NCBI GenBank assembly: GCA_020912385.1
Contig: CP087207.1
Coordinates: 496,001-560,000 of the forward strand
DNA: 64,000 nt
Source: Neofusicoccum parvum
Taxonomy: Eukaryota > Ascomycota > Dothideomycetes > Botryosphaeriales > Botryosphaeriaceae
Reading direction: 5' to 3'
Both the position numbers and the translations under genes were made by a program. Below the pieces are notes generated by a model. That model was not told the origin of the DNA. It did no database searches and saw only the letters and a program-made list of their open reading frames with translations. Below are positions 10,544-21,729 of this stretch, in pieces. Each line of letters starts with the position of its first letter. Position 1 is the stretch's first letter.

Positions 10544-11273
10544 ATGCACTTTCACTCAGTCACCGCTGTAGTCCTTGGAGCTCTTGCTCTGACCTGTGCC
10601 GCCAAGGACCACCAGAAGTCAGCAAATGGCACCCAGCATGAAGTCAACCAGACCGTGGCTGCCTGCCACCAATACAACAAGCTGACCGCCCTGTCCGACA
10701 TCGCGGCCAACCAGACCAAGGCTACCGAGTTTCTCGACAAGGCAAAGAACCAAACAAAAGCTCAATCCGAGCTGGACGGTGCTGCCGATAAGCTGAAGAC
10801 TATGGAAGCCAACACCACGCTTGTCTCCACTTGCAATGTGATCAACGCTCACCACGAGCTCAAGTCCTCTTGCAAGAAGGTCAGACAACCCCGAGCCGTT
10901 TTCTGACTGGCGACTGATGATATCACAGATGGCCAAGCTCCAAAAGCTTTCCGACGCTTCTACCAACGCCACTCTCAAGCAAGAGCTCCTCGACAAGTCC
11001 AAGAACGACACCAAGATCGAAGCCAAGATTGCCGCTGCCGCCGCCAAGCTTCAGACCATGACCTCGAACACCACTCTCGTCTCCGAATGCGACGCCATCG
11101 CGCAGGCCAAGGAAGCTCAGAACGCGAACAAGGGCACGTCTTCGTCCTCGTCTTCTTCGGCCTCTGCTTCCCCGTCTGCTTCCTCTACGTCCGCAGCTGA
11201 GGCCCTCGCCGTCGGTAAGGTTGCATTCGGTCTGCTCACTGCCATGGCTTTGGGAGCTGTGACCATCCTCTAG
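10544..11273 (+). CDS. GPI-anchor-type surface protein with an internal duplication
   Basis: Two exons, 10544-10879 and 10929-11273, phase 0, give 226 residues. There is a signal peptide (MHFHSVTAVVLGALALTCAA), then two homologous units of about 70 residues. Unit 1 contains KLTALSDIAANQTK, KLKTMEANTTLVSTCN and SSCKK; unit 2 contains KLQKLSDASTNATL, KLQTMTSNTTLVSECD and related spacing. Each unit has several N-x-T/S glycosylation sites and few cysteines (four after the signal peptide). A serine-rich stretch (TSSSSSSSASASPSASS) and a hydrophobic C-terminal tail without charges follow, as in GPI-anchored wall proteins. The intron falls at the boundary of the two units. I do not recognise a named family. 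Confidence 0.85.
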
Positions 11274-12059
11274 TCACCTGGTAACCTACCTTAAAAGCGG
11301 TGGAGATCAAGTGCAAGACTTTGGCTGGAGGTGGTCAACTCGTCAAAACTTGTACTTAGTTTCACCGAAGGGCAGCATCACACAGTGTCTGAATTGCGCG
11401 TCCACTCCAGCGCGCAATTGGGTTAAGATGGACAACTAAGCAGCCTGGTGTGTCAGCCATATCGCTGTCCCTGACACAAACAGTAAAGACTCAAACAGAA
11501 GTTTACATGAATGTACTATTATGACTGTTCCGTCCAGAACGCTGTTTTGCTTTACTTCGAACCAATTGGCCTTCACGGTGTCAGTTACCAGTCCTCAACA
11601 AAATAATTTTCAGATACCAATGTGGAAAAATACGAAAAGCAGGTAGCTAGAGTGATTAAGCTTGGATGTTCACATCGCAGACGCACTACAAGAGAAATAG
11701 GTCAAAGATACTATCAGCTACCTACGATCAGGCACTTTTTTTCCCAGCAGATGGAGATTTTAGGCCTTGCATCCAAAAATTCGTAGTTCTTAGTTTCGGA
11801 CTACTTGTAATTTGTCCCTCAGTCCCCTCTTAGAGTGCATGGGTTTCACTCTATGAGTGTTCAAAATACCCGCTTCGGAATCGCAATGAGCACAACATCT
11901 CGCTGTGAATGGTCGAAACTGCACATCACTTTTGTTCTCGATCCAAACAACTGGACCCTACCGATTGCCTCTTTATTTGCTAGTGTACAAGCTTTAGACA
12001 ATTTCTCCCATTCTACGTGATCCAACTCATTCGGGGGAGGTTGACTACAGCCCCTTTTT
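11274..12059. other. intergenic, AT-richer
   Basis: Between the convergent ends of the surface-protein gene and gene A. No supported reading frame, repeat or RNA gene; it should contain both 3' untranslated regions. Confidence 0.4.
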
Positions 12060-15000
12060 TCAATCCGAACTGGGAACATCCAATTCCATATAACCTCCAG
12101 AACGTTCTTGCGAGGCTGTGCATGTTGCACTCGGGGTGGCTATATCACTTTGGGAAGGATTCGTGACTTCGAGAGCGGGGTCACCAGGTACCAGTCCTGC
12201 CAGTGACAAATCAAGGAGAGGTGAACCCGATCTTTGTGGTTCGAAGGCTGGAGGACTCCCATAAATTGACTGATCATTCAGACCTTCGAATGAGAAATCT
12301 GGAATTCCTTGGTTGATCAGATCGTCTATCACACCGGCGGCTAGATTGTGTATGTCGGGGAAACTGGATCCCAAAGAGCCGTATGCTCCGTATGCAGACT
12401 CCTCTCTGGATTGGGGTGGTATGAATGCAGAAGGGTCCGTTCCAGAAGTTCCAGGCCAGGGAGTTGCGCTCTGACGAACATTTCTGTTGTGAGACTGGCT
12501 TGGATGTGACTCTTGAGCCTGTGCAGATGATGGGACATTGGGAAAGTGAGCTGGAGTCACGCTGCCGATTGTGACTTCATTGATACTGATTTCCCTGCTG
12601 TTGGTGTGTACGTCTGCAGGATTGCACGTGTTCGTAGAGCCTGAAGGGATTGATATCCCGGAAATATCCTGGTGACTTTCTGTAGATCGTGTGTAGAAGT
12701 CGGCAGAACGATATCCAGAGTCATCATTCCCGCTACTTCGACTGCAGCGTGATGACGAGTTTCCATGAAGACCTTGAAATACGGCAGACTGCTCGGCAGT
12801 TGGTAACGAGAATTCTGAATACGATGTGCCTTGGGGAAAAGGTGGAAGAAAATGTGCTGGTAGTTCGTGACCGCGTGAACGGCTGATCGTATCCTGATCT
12901 GGGGTGCTGGTCCCGCCTGGATATCGAATGCCGTAAGAATTTTCTTCCAGTATGTTACGCGTTAAATTTGGAAGGATGCTGACAACCCGCTCTAGAACGA
13001 TTTGAACAATACGGCCAACTTGTTCTTCGACCCTTTGGGGTAGCATTTCGCTGCGGAAATGACCATGTTGCACAAGCTCGTCCTCGTAAGTTTGTGTAGC
13101 AGAGGAATCATCTGCAGAGTCTATCACTCTATATCAGTAACGGTGGCTTCGTGTTGTAATCTGGAAGATTGGTGTAGGTAGCGCAGCACTCACATGGGGA
13201 TGGTATGGTTCCGAGCGCATTCTCATCACGGGAAAAGAGTATCTTCCAAATTTCTCTCCATTTCTTCTCTTCAGAAAGTCTTTTACCAATCGATTTAATT
13301 TCCGCTTTCTGGGCATGGGTGAAGCGCGTTTTCGGCTGAGGCCGAGGTCCACCGCACGAGTTTGTCCCATTCTCATGCTGTAGATGGCCGGTTAATTCCT
13401 CAGGTTCCCCAAACATTTGGAAACACACGCCACAGTAGATATTGAGGTCGTGAACCCTGAAGAGGTGGTCCCTGAAGTGAAATTTTAGCAAAAACCAATG
13501 CCACTGTAGTAAAAGGACTTACTTCAGCCTGTTAATGCCATTGAATCCCGGGTGTACGCAAGACTTCGGTGTTTCAGAAGTAACAGGAAATCTTTTCCGA
13601 TAAGGGCAGGCAAGGCACCTTCGGTCCTCAGCATTTTCATTGCTCTGAGGCTCGGCTCTGGGGCGACGCGAATTGCCATCATCATCGTCGTCGTCGTCAT
13701 CTCTATCTTTGCGAAAGCTTGAAGGGCGAGAATCACGCTTCTGTCGTTTTCGTACGCTGCAATCCGCACCACCATGGCTCAGGGATGATCTACCTCCTCC
13801 AGGCCTCTTTCTCTTCCCTTTTTCGTCAGTTTCAATAGGGTCGGAGCCTGTAGAGCTCGTACAACTTCCGCTTTCGCTAGAGTCTTCCCCGGAGACTTCA
13901 GTAGGCTCCGAATCCGATCCCACCATCTTCTTAAACTCCTCCATTACGAGAAGCACAATGGTATCCCTCCTTGAGTAGATAAGATCCTGGTATGTGCCTG
14001 TGATTTGGCTGTCCCGCGAGTCCACAGTATCGCAAAGTTCAGCCGATGGAATCTGATCAGTGTTTTGGCATCTTTCAGTCTTTTCGGATACAGCCGGCTT
14101 CGTCAGGTTGTCCTCCAGTTGCTCTTCAATTCTTTCATTCTTCAGGACTGTTTGCTCATCGGGAGGCATTGAAGGCCGAACAAAAGACTCAAACTCACTC
14201 TTGAGCCTCGCATACGCTTCACCCTTCGTGAGGAAGTCTCTGACAGGTGCAATAGTGGGGAAATCTTCATCCCGAAACATGGCATCTTCTCCATCTGAGC
14301 TGTCAGCATCATTGACCTCCTGTAGTTGTGTCGTAAAAAACGTCGTGGCTGGCCGATCGGTGTGACCCGTTGAGTATTTCTGTTTGATTGACTCGGCGAC
14401 ATGTCTCGCGCGAAACCTCACCAACTTGGCAACTTCGTACTCCAGACTCTCGCCAGCTTCATCCTTAAGACTTGCTGAATACATTTTGAGCAACCTGCGG
14501 AAGTTACGAGTGAAGCGGTCCCCGCCGATTGCCTCGCTTTGGATAGCCTCTTGATAGAGAGGCTTCAGAAACTCATCGTTACCGAGCAGGGTGATAAGCT
14601 CGGCTGTCGCGTTCGCCACTTCCGAAGGGGGATACTTGGAGTACTCAGTGTTCGTAGAGGCCAATATCTCCATGGAGAATATGGAGCTCGCCGGTGATGG
14701 AGGCAAAGACTGATCATTACCAGCCTCGCAAATGCTGGGCACGCCAGGTGTACTGTCGCTTCTGAAGTAGTCAGAGTGACGCCTTTCAGTGCATCGGGAC
14801 TTGGAAATGACATACGTCGGTGTACCTGGAGGCTCAGGTCCGTCAGTGAGGCCTTGATGGAGAGCAGTTGATGGTTTCTGCATGGATGAAGCATGGCTGG
14901 GATTGGCAATAGAAGTGGGGGAACAAGGGCTGTAGCTCTCAGTCATTCTCAGTGTATTGTTAGTGTGAGTCTCGAAGATTCCAGAGCGAGCTCGGATATT

Positions 15001-15819
15001 TGGCTCAGAGCCTGTGGCATCGGTGTAGTAGTCAGCGCCAAATGGGCTGGCCGTGGTATGACAGGCACGCTCGTGGCGCATCATGTTGCTGCGGCCGCTG
15101 AAGGCCTTGCCGCAGCCAGCGTGGGGGCACTTGAACGGCTTCTCGCCCATGTGGCTGTGGCTGTGGATGCGTAGGCTACTAGGGCGCGAGAAGGCCTTGT
15201 TGCACGTCTGGCAGATGTAGCGGTCCTGGGACTGGGGGAACGCGGCCGCCGATGAGGCGCTGATTTCGTGGTGGTGCTGCCACGAGCTAAGGTTGCCGGG
15301 CGGCTGCATGGATACTGGGGCCGGCGGCGACCGGAAGTTGGACGACAGCAGCCACGGGGGGTACATGTCTGGGGAGGAGTAGGCTTGGGTCAGAGGGGAA
15401 CAGTACGGGCCCATGGACGCGGCGCCATAAGAGAATCCGTAGGAGGTCATGTAGGGAGAGGTAGCTGGATTCGAAATAACGTCGAATCTCTCCCGGTGAT
15501 CGTAGATTGGAACGCGTGGATTTGGGCTCAGTGGTCTGCCGTCAGGATACCTTACTGTAGTCTCGGTAGTATAACTAGTGGGCACACCGGAGCCTACGAT
15601 ACTAGCCGGCTGATCGGAGGCTGGACGGCCGCTGTATGAATCATGCCACGCCTTGGGACAGTTTGCTGCGGACAGAGTGGGCGAGGCACTGGGTCCTTCA
15701 GAAGAGCTAGTGGATGCGTGGCCAGGATCCTGTATGCGTCGGCTTCCTGACGGCGTGGGTCCGTGGTAAAAGCGCGACTCCATGCTCCACCGGCTCAGGA
15801 AGGCGAAATCAGGGTTCAA
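12060..15819 (-). CDS. C2H2 zinc-finger protein with additional CPxxKRFP zinc module (paralog A)
   Basis: Three exons, 15819-13523, 13471-13194 and 13111-12060, give 1208 residues. About residues 200-256 hold two classical C2H2 fingers (YICQTCNKAFSRPSSLRIH and KCPHAGCGKAFSGRSNMMRH) joined by a HMGEKPF linker, so DNA binding is likely. A serine-rich acidic region with an eight-Asp run and basic KRKR patches leads to the shared module at about 740-800: CPYRKRFP, C, HPGF, then across the first intron NRLKDHLFRVH, YCGVCF and LTGHLQH. The second junction uses CTGCAG as acceptor, which restores IPSPY as in paralog C; an acceptor 15 bases earlier is also in frame. The C-terminal half is Ser/Pro-rich with a predicted helix (EEQVGRIVQIVLERVVSIL). 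Another in-frame Met is at residue 13. Confidence 0.82.
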
Positions 15820-16173
15820 GAGGGCTTGTCGTTAGTCGTGATGATGAAAGTGGCAGAAGCAGTTACGACCAGGAAGAGTATTCGGAGAGCGAGAGGATTA
15901 GAAAATGCACGGAAAGGCTGAAGGGCTGGCCTGAAATAAACATCCAAAAGAAATGCAGTTTACGCAAATGCGTAGAACTTCACTCAGCACAGGCAAGTGA
16001 CCAATGAGAATGTTTTCCGTAATCGGTCTGCTGCCTGAAATCCTGTAGCGGCAAAATGTGGGGGCGGAAATCCATTCGTTCACAAAAACTACCGGTCGGG
16101 ATACAGCCTCGCCATAGGAATCACGCTGGATGTTGGTTACACGATATGAACTATTTTGCACACTTCCTCCAGC
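15820..16173. other. intergenic: promoter of gene A and 5S upstream region
   Basis: Roughly 350 bases separate the start codon of gene A from the 5S rRNA gene. No coding frame with support. Confidence 0.4.
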
Positions 16174-16292
16174 ATATACGACCACAGGCCGAAGAATGCA
16201 GGGCTTCCCGTCCGCTCAGCCGTACTTAAGCTTCGGACCGGCCGATTAGTACTCAAGTGGGTGACCATTGGGGAATCCCGGCTGTTGTATGT
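16174..16292 (+). rRNA. rrf: 5S ribosomal RNA
   Basis: About 119 bases with the hallmark ascomycete 5S segments: GGGCTTCCCGTCCGCTCAGC, CGTACTTAAGC, GGTGACCATTGGGGAATCCC and a TTGTATGT end. The 5' ATATAC pairs with the 3' GTATGT (one G-T wobble) to form helix I. Five T follow at 16292-16296, a Pol III terminator. Ends are set by comparison with the known layout of fungal 5S rRNA and could shift by one or two bases. A second copy lies in inverted orientation at 21375-21493. Confidence 0.95.
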
Positions 16293-19200
16293 TTTTGCTA
16301 TTTTGGTGGACCGCGCGATGATGACGTGCATTGATCTCTTTTTGCTCTGAGTGGGCGCGCAGCTCGCGGACCAAGCGCGTGGTGCAGGGTCAGCAACGTG
16401 GTCCCGTTGTGGGAGCCGCGTCAGGTCCCACGAGGCTCTGACAACGGTTGCCGCGGAGCCGAGGGTATACGCATGCCACAACGTCATGAGAGCGGATGGG
16501 CCTCTCTCCGGGCCTGAAGGCATTGTGGAGCATTCTTTTCCTCTGTCGTTCCTGATCGCCAGTCCCCAGCCCCGTTGATGGGCGCAGGCCCCTCTCCGGC
16601 ACGAGGGTGAGACACAGCCCCCTCCACGAGCAGCGTCGATCGAGGAAGTCGGATGGCGAAGAGAATGTTCTCGAGGTGCAACAGAAGTGGCACAACAAGA
16701 GTAGCGAAGCATGCATCATTTCTTTATCAACCTCGCAATTAACGTAACTTCCCGCTCTTGAGCCAAGCAACCAAGCCGGCGGCCTCGCCTGAGTAAGTTG
16801 TCTGCCGAAGCGGTTCCTCGATCATCCTCTTGGCGGGCGGGGCGCCTTATACACCTGGGTTCTTCCTTCCATTGGTTAGCAACACTAAAGGATAACGAAA
16901 GAAGAGGACGGTGAGTTCCGCTCAGACTGTACTGTACACTACTGCGGTCCCTTGCGCTGATGAAACCACCAATAGTGATAGTATTCGCTTCCGCTCCACT
17001 TCGTACCTGCTTTATTACGGCAGGCCTGTTCTGCCACACTTGGAAGCCGTTGGTATGATTGAACAATTAGACATGCGTGTGCTAATAGGCGTTATCTCAC
17101 TTATCACTCTCCTTTCTCAACTTCGCACAGCGTAAGACGAGGAGCAATTTGTCTTCTTCGGCCAGGCGCATATGATCCGCCAGATGATCGATCCATCTGA
17201 TTTCGATGCTAACCACGCCATGGATACTTGATCAATTGATTATCTTACCAGCTGTGCAGTGAGACTATTGCACCACTTGTGGCCTTCTTAAAATCGGACC
17301 TGTTCGGGAACATAGATGCCTGGCTGTAGAACGGCGCAGTCTCAACATACTTTATCGAGTTATTGCAAGGCTGGTAGGCAACAAGGCAGACCTGATGGTA
17401 ACGGTACACGGATTATGTTTAGGCAGCAATCGAAGAGATGTAGATCAGCTCCACGAACAAGCATTTTCATATCTACTGTGAAATAACACAAGATTGTAAA
17501 TACCACCCCGATCTCAGTCTTTAGATATTTTATCAATACATATACATACATGGCTTTGAGTCCGATACAGTCATGATTTTTCGGTTCTCGAACTGGATTC
17601 TCTTCGCATCAGAAGTCCATGATTCATGTGCCAAGGAACTTTCCTGACTGGGTCTGGAGCGGGGAGTAACTTCCCCCTGATCATTGCAGATGCTGAGAAC
17701 CGGAGTATCCGCGGCTGAAGAAGCCAGAGATGGAAATTGAGGAGCAGCTGGTCGAGGAGGCGCAGCAGACCAGGAGCGGCGAATGTGGGAGGGAGAACGA
17801 TGATAGAAGAAAGTATGAGGAGGAAACGAGTGAGGTTTCAGGATGCTCAGAAGCGGCAGTGGTGGTCTCAGCGAGTGTCCCCGGCGAGCAAGCCGTGAGC
17901 TCGGAGGAACAGGCAGCCGGTGGCCAAGATAGAGTGGATAGGGTGGCTGAAGACACCACGGCTGAATGTCAGGGTTCTCGGTCGGCAAGGGAATCGGTTA
18001 AACCAGGGTGGTTTCCTTCTCCGTCCCCCGAGCCGACGTGGTGCAGCCCGCGGCACAGATCAACCATTGGGGGTTTCCATTCCACATCCGCGACCGTGGC
18101 TATGCTGCTCTCTCACATATACCCAGCTATCTTCTGTCGTACGCACACACTGGCGCGACGTCCAGAAAGCGGCACGTGCCAGGGGTTGACGCCATACCCG
18201 CCAATTGGGACGGGCGGGAGATCGGCGGACAACCAATTCTTCGTCAGCAAGGCACGAGATCACAGTCATGCACTACTTCGACGCTTCTTTCCCCTCATTC
18301 TCTATAGTGAGTCCACCAATTGGAAGATCGCCCCACCGACCACGTTGAAGTAAATTAATAACAAGGCGAATGCCACCTCCCCGAACGGGCGGCATCCAGC
18401 GCGGGGAGGCATCTTTTTCTCCGCCTTCCCGAGGAGCACAAGGCGGGGCCCGAAGAGCGACTCCGGGTAAAGACGGTACGGGCGTAGTAGCAGCAGCAGC
18501 AGCGGGCGGCGGCCAGACCAGGCGAGGCCGCCATCGGCCACCATGCCTGCGGACCAGGTCGGCGGGAGCGTCCTTTGCCTCTTTCGACCAGCCAGGATCC
18601 GACTCCGCCTACTTGTTCGGGCACTGCCGGCCGTTATGATATCACGGCGGGAAGCCATGGACGACCCATGCTCGCTAATATTCCAGAAGTGCCAGCCGCA
18701 CGCGCGCGTGGCCGGCACGCTGCTTTTGACGTCGAGTCTCATAGAAATTATATTGGTTCGTACGGCAGTCGTCGGCACCACGTGTAAGGCAAGACACGAC
18801 CAGGGCGCTGCGGCTGGCGCAGGCAGGGATGGATAATTAGACAGCCGCCTCAGCGGTGGTTTTGTAGGCGTGTAAGCGAGGGCGCGCGACTCGCTGCGAG
18901 GCGCAAGCCCAAGGCCCTACAGGCCGGGCCAGAGGGCCTTATAGGGTCGCCCGGGCCCGTGGTCGGTTCCGGCAGTGGCATGGCACCCAACGCGCGTCAA
19001 CGGCTCGTCGCAAACCTTGCAGGCTCGACAAACATGTCCGCATTCTGCTAGCATGCCGTGCATGCCAAGCAATCTCCCCATGTTTCAGGCCTATTCTCGG
19101 GCACGCACCCGCGCTGGTGCGACAAGGCCCGGCCGCCGATTCGTTTCCAGGAGGCGTCATTTCGTGTTCCCCGAAACCCGGTCGCGAATCGACTGATTGG

Positions 19201-19377
19201 CGGCACTGTATTCTGTCGTCTCAGGACGCCTTTTTCAAAGCCTGCGGTCCCCCAGCCTGGCCGGGTCTCTGGTCCTCTTCCGATTCTTTCCTTTAAGCGC
19301 TGCTGGCCACCTTTTCCGATTCTCAACGTGGGTTGTTTCGTTTCGTTCGCAAGCCGACCGCCCTCGCCCGGCATGTG
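16293..19377. other. intergenic, about 3.1 kb
   Basis: Several overlapping ORFs occur on both strands (for example 17730-18353 +, 18302-18781 -), but none has a recognisable motif, matching splice signals or consistent codon use. A GCAGCAGCAGCAG run lies near 18488-18500. Some of this must be promoter for the PTH11-like gene. I cannot rule out a degraded gene. Confidence 0.35.
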
Positions 19378-20461
19378 ATGATGATCCTCCGGAGGAACCA
19401 CGACGACTCCCACCACGGCTACGTCAACCCCGAGAAGGAGCTGAACGCCGGCATCTGGACGCTCTACGCCGGCGCAACCGCCTTCCTCGCCGCCCGCATC
19501 TGGACCAAGATCACCCGGCGCCATGGCCTGTGGTACGATGACTACATTCTTCTTGCCGCTTGGGTAAGCATCTGCCCGCGTCGATGCTGTGCGCGCCCTC
19601 GCTGACCATCTGCAGCTGCTCCTCACGGCCAACGACATCCTCATTTCTGTAGAGTACGCCACCGGCTACGTGGCTGACACCTGGGACGACCGCATGCACA
19701 TCCTCATCAACATCTCGTCGTGCGGCACTTTGATAAACCAGGCGTGGACCAAGACGGCCTTCGCAGTGACGCTGCTCAAATTGACCAAAGGCTACCAGCA
19801 GTGGATCCTGTGGTTCTGCATGGGCAGCATGAATCTCTACATGGTCGTCAAGGTCATCTTCCAGTGGGCCAAGGTCTGCGGCAAGGCCAGCTACCAGAAC
19901 TGGTATCGACTCAACTTTTGCATTGGCTGGACCTTTCGCGAAAGGTTCAAGGTGGGCGGAAATGGTGAGTCAGCGTCGGGACTTGCGACTCCTCGTTCAT
20001 TGGCTGATTTTGTCCAGTGTACAACATCATCATGGACTTTGTGCTTGCGGTGTTCCCGTGGTTCATCACGTGGAACTTGGACATGCGGAGGGTGGAGAAG
20101 GTTGGACTCTGCCTCACCATGAGTCTGGTACGCTTTTCCTCGCCACTTCGCGCTCCCGGCAAAAGGACGACAGCTAACTCGCGGCGTCGCACAGGGCATG
20201 GTTGTCGCTATTGTATCGGCCGTCCGGACCGGCTGGAAGGATGATGGGAACGAGAAAGATGCATGGTACTTTTGGCGCAACGCTCACTCGAACATCTGGT
20301 ACTCGTCGGAAGTCACGGGCACAATAATCGTGCAATGCATTCCCATCCTGCGGCCGCTTGTCCGCGATATCCACACATCACTGACGTCAAAGAAGCTGAC
20401 GTCTACGACTGATGAGATTGCGCTAAATAGACTAGAGGAGCAGCGGTACTTGGTTAAATAA
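19378..20461 (+). CDS. PTH11-like rhodopsin-domain integral membrane protein
   Basis: Four exons: 19378-19563, 19616-19964, 20018-20127 and 20195-20461; 303 residues. Conserved family features are a first membrane segment leading to ARIWTKITRRHGLWYDDYILLAAW, a polar extracellular loop with YVADTWDDRMH, the segment TLINQAWTKTAFAVTLLKLT, a cytoplasmic-side VYNIIMDFVLAVFPWFITWNL helix, and a last segment ending CIPILRPLVRDIHTS. Such seven-helix proteins of Pezizomycotina are related to the PTH11 receptor of rice blast and are thought to sense external cues, though most lack known ligands. At 303 residues it is short: the usual long cytoplasmic tail is reduced to about 25 residues, and no CFEM domain is present. 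The start at 19378 is the first in-frame ATG. Confidence 0.87.
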
Positions 20462-21374
20462 CTTAATACGTTCTGGTTTCTAAATTATAAAAATTTTAAC
20501 AAGCCCTCAATCAAGTTTCGCACTCAACGGTTGGACCGCACGGCACTCCTGTACTCCATGGGCTCGTTCCAAGCACGGCCCGCACGCCACAAGTCTCTAC
20601 TAGTTTTCAAATGCCAGCTAGCCAAGATGGAAGCGCCCCTCAGTCGCCTGATGTTCACATGTACGGCAACAACCCCTACGAGACCAAAGACCAGCGCACA
20701 GACAACGGCTACAGTAGCTCGTACACCTCATGAAGTAAAACGCCACCAACAGGAACGCTCAGCCTCGATGCCGGCATAGTGGCGTGAAAGATACGAGCTC
20801 AATCGGAAAGCTTCGCCCTGGGCACGATCACTGATCTGCTCCTGTAGTACGCAATCTTACAGTAAAACAGGCCCACTTGGCGACCCACTTTGTGGCGCTT
20901 CAAAACAACGGGGTCAAGGTGCGGGTATTGCCTCTATAAAGAGGACGATGGTCCGAGCTAAAAATTCCAGGGACTCACAGAAGGAAAAGCATTCAGGAAA
21001 GTAGGGGGGGATCATCGCCTGAGGTAGAATAATAGCACACGCTGCTATAGTGCAGGTTACTAAACAAGTCTCTGCTCGTACTTTCGTATGCGCTCGGTAG
21101 ACAGAGTCCCCACCCCCACGTGATCGCCCTTGGCCAACACTAGCACGCATCCAAGCAGGCGCTACACGCACACACACCACAGCCATCCAAAGAGGAAAAA
21201 GATGACTCTCAGCTCAACTCCGCTGCGCCCTCTTCCCGGCAATCCCGAGGCTGCACAGATCCGCCCGCGGCGGCCCGATGTCGGTCGCTTAAACGGTCGC
21301 TTCCGCCGGACCGCCGGACCCACGGTGCCACGGACCCGCAGCGCAAAAAAAAGAGGCGCAAAAGAGATCGCAAA
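20462..21374. other. intergenic
   Basis: Between the PTH11-like gene and the second 5S rRNA gene. No convincing reading frame; small ORFs lack motifs. Confidence 0.4.
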
Positions 21375-21493
21375 ACGTACAACAGCCGGGATTCCCCAAT
21401 GGTCACCCACTTGAGTACTAATCGGCCGGTCCGAAGCTTAAGTACGGCTGAGCGGACGGGAAGCCCTGCATTCTTCGGCCTGTGGTCGTACGT
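21375..21493 (-). rRNA. rrf: 5S ribosomal RNA (second copy, inverted)
   Basis: The transcribed region is the same as the copy at 16174-16292 except in terminal helix I, where 5' ACGTAC pairs perfectly with 3' GTACGT. Four T follow (21375-21372 on the minus strand), a minimal Pol III terminator. The differences from copy 1 are compensatory, which argues that both copies have been kept functional. Confidence 0.95.
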
Positions 21494-21729
21494 GATGGAT
21501 GAAGGCGCGAAATGGGGTTATGTCTCAAATTTTGCGGCCCACGAGAGCCCGGCAGCGAGCGGAGACTTCGTCCCATGCCGCGCTCCTACTGATCCACAGT
21601 CGCTTTTCAATTGGCGATAGCTCCGCTGACCGGAGAAGATTCCGGCGATCGCTCCCTGTTGTTGCTGCACGTTCTGATCCCACTCCGAGACAGCTGACCA
21701 GCAGGGATGCTGGAGCGATAGGCTGTGTC

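Noticed and set aside
17533..18353. Overlapping ORFs on both strands (207 and 151 codons)
   Set aside because: Each strand gives low-complexity Ser/Pro or Glu-rich translation; protein-like pieces switch frame without splice sites.
18302..18781. 159-codon minus-strand ORF with Leu run
   Set aside because: The Leu run is the translation of a GCAGCAG repeat; the rest has no domain.
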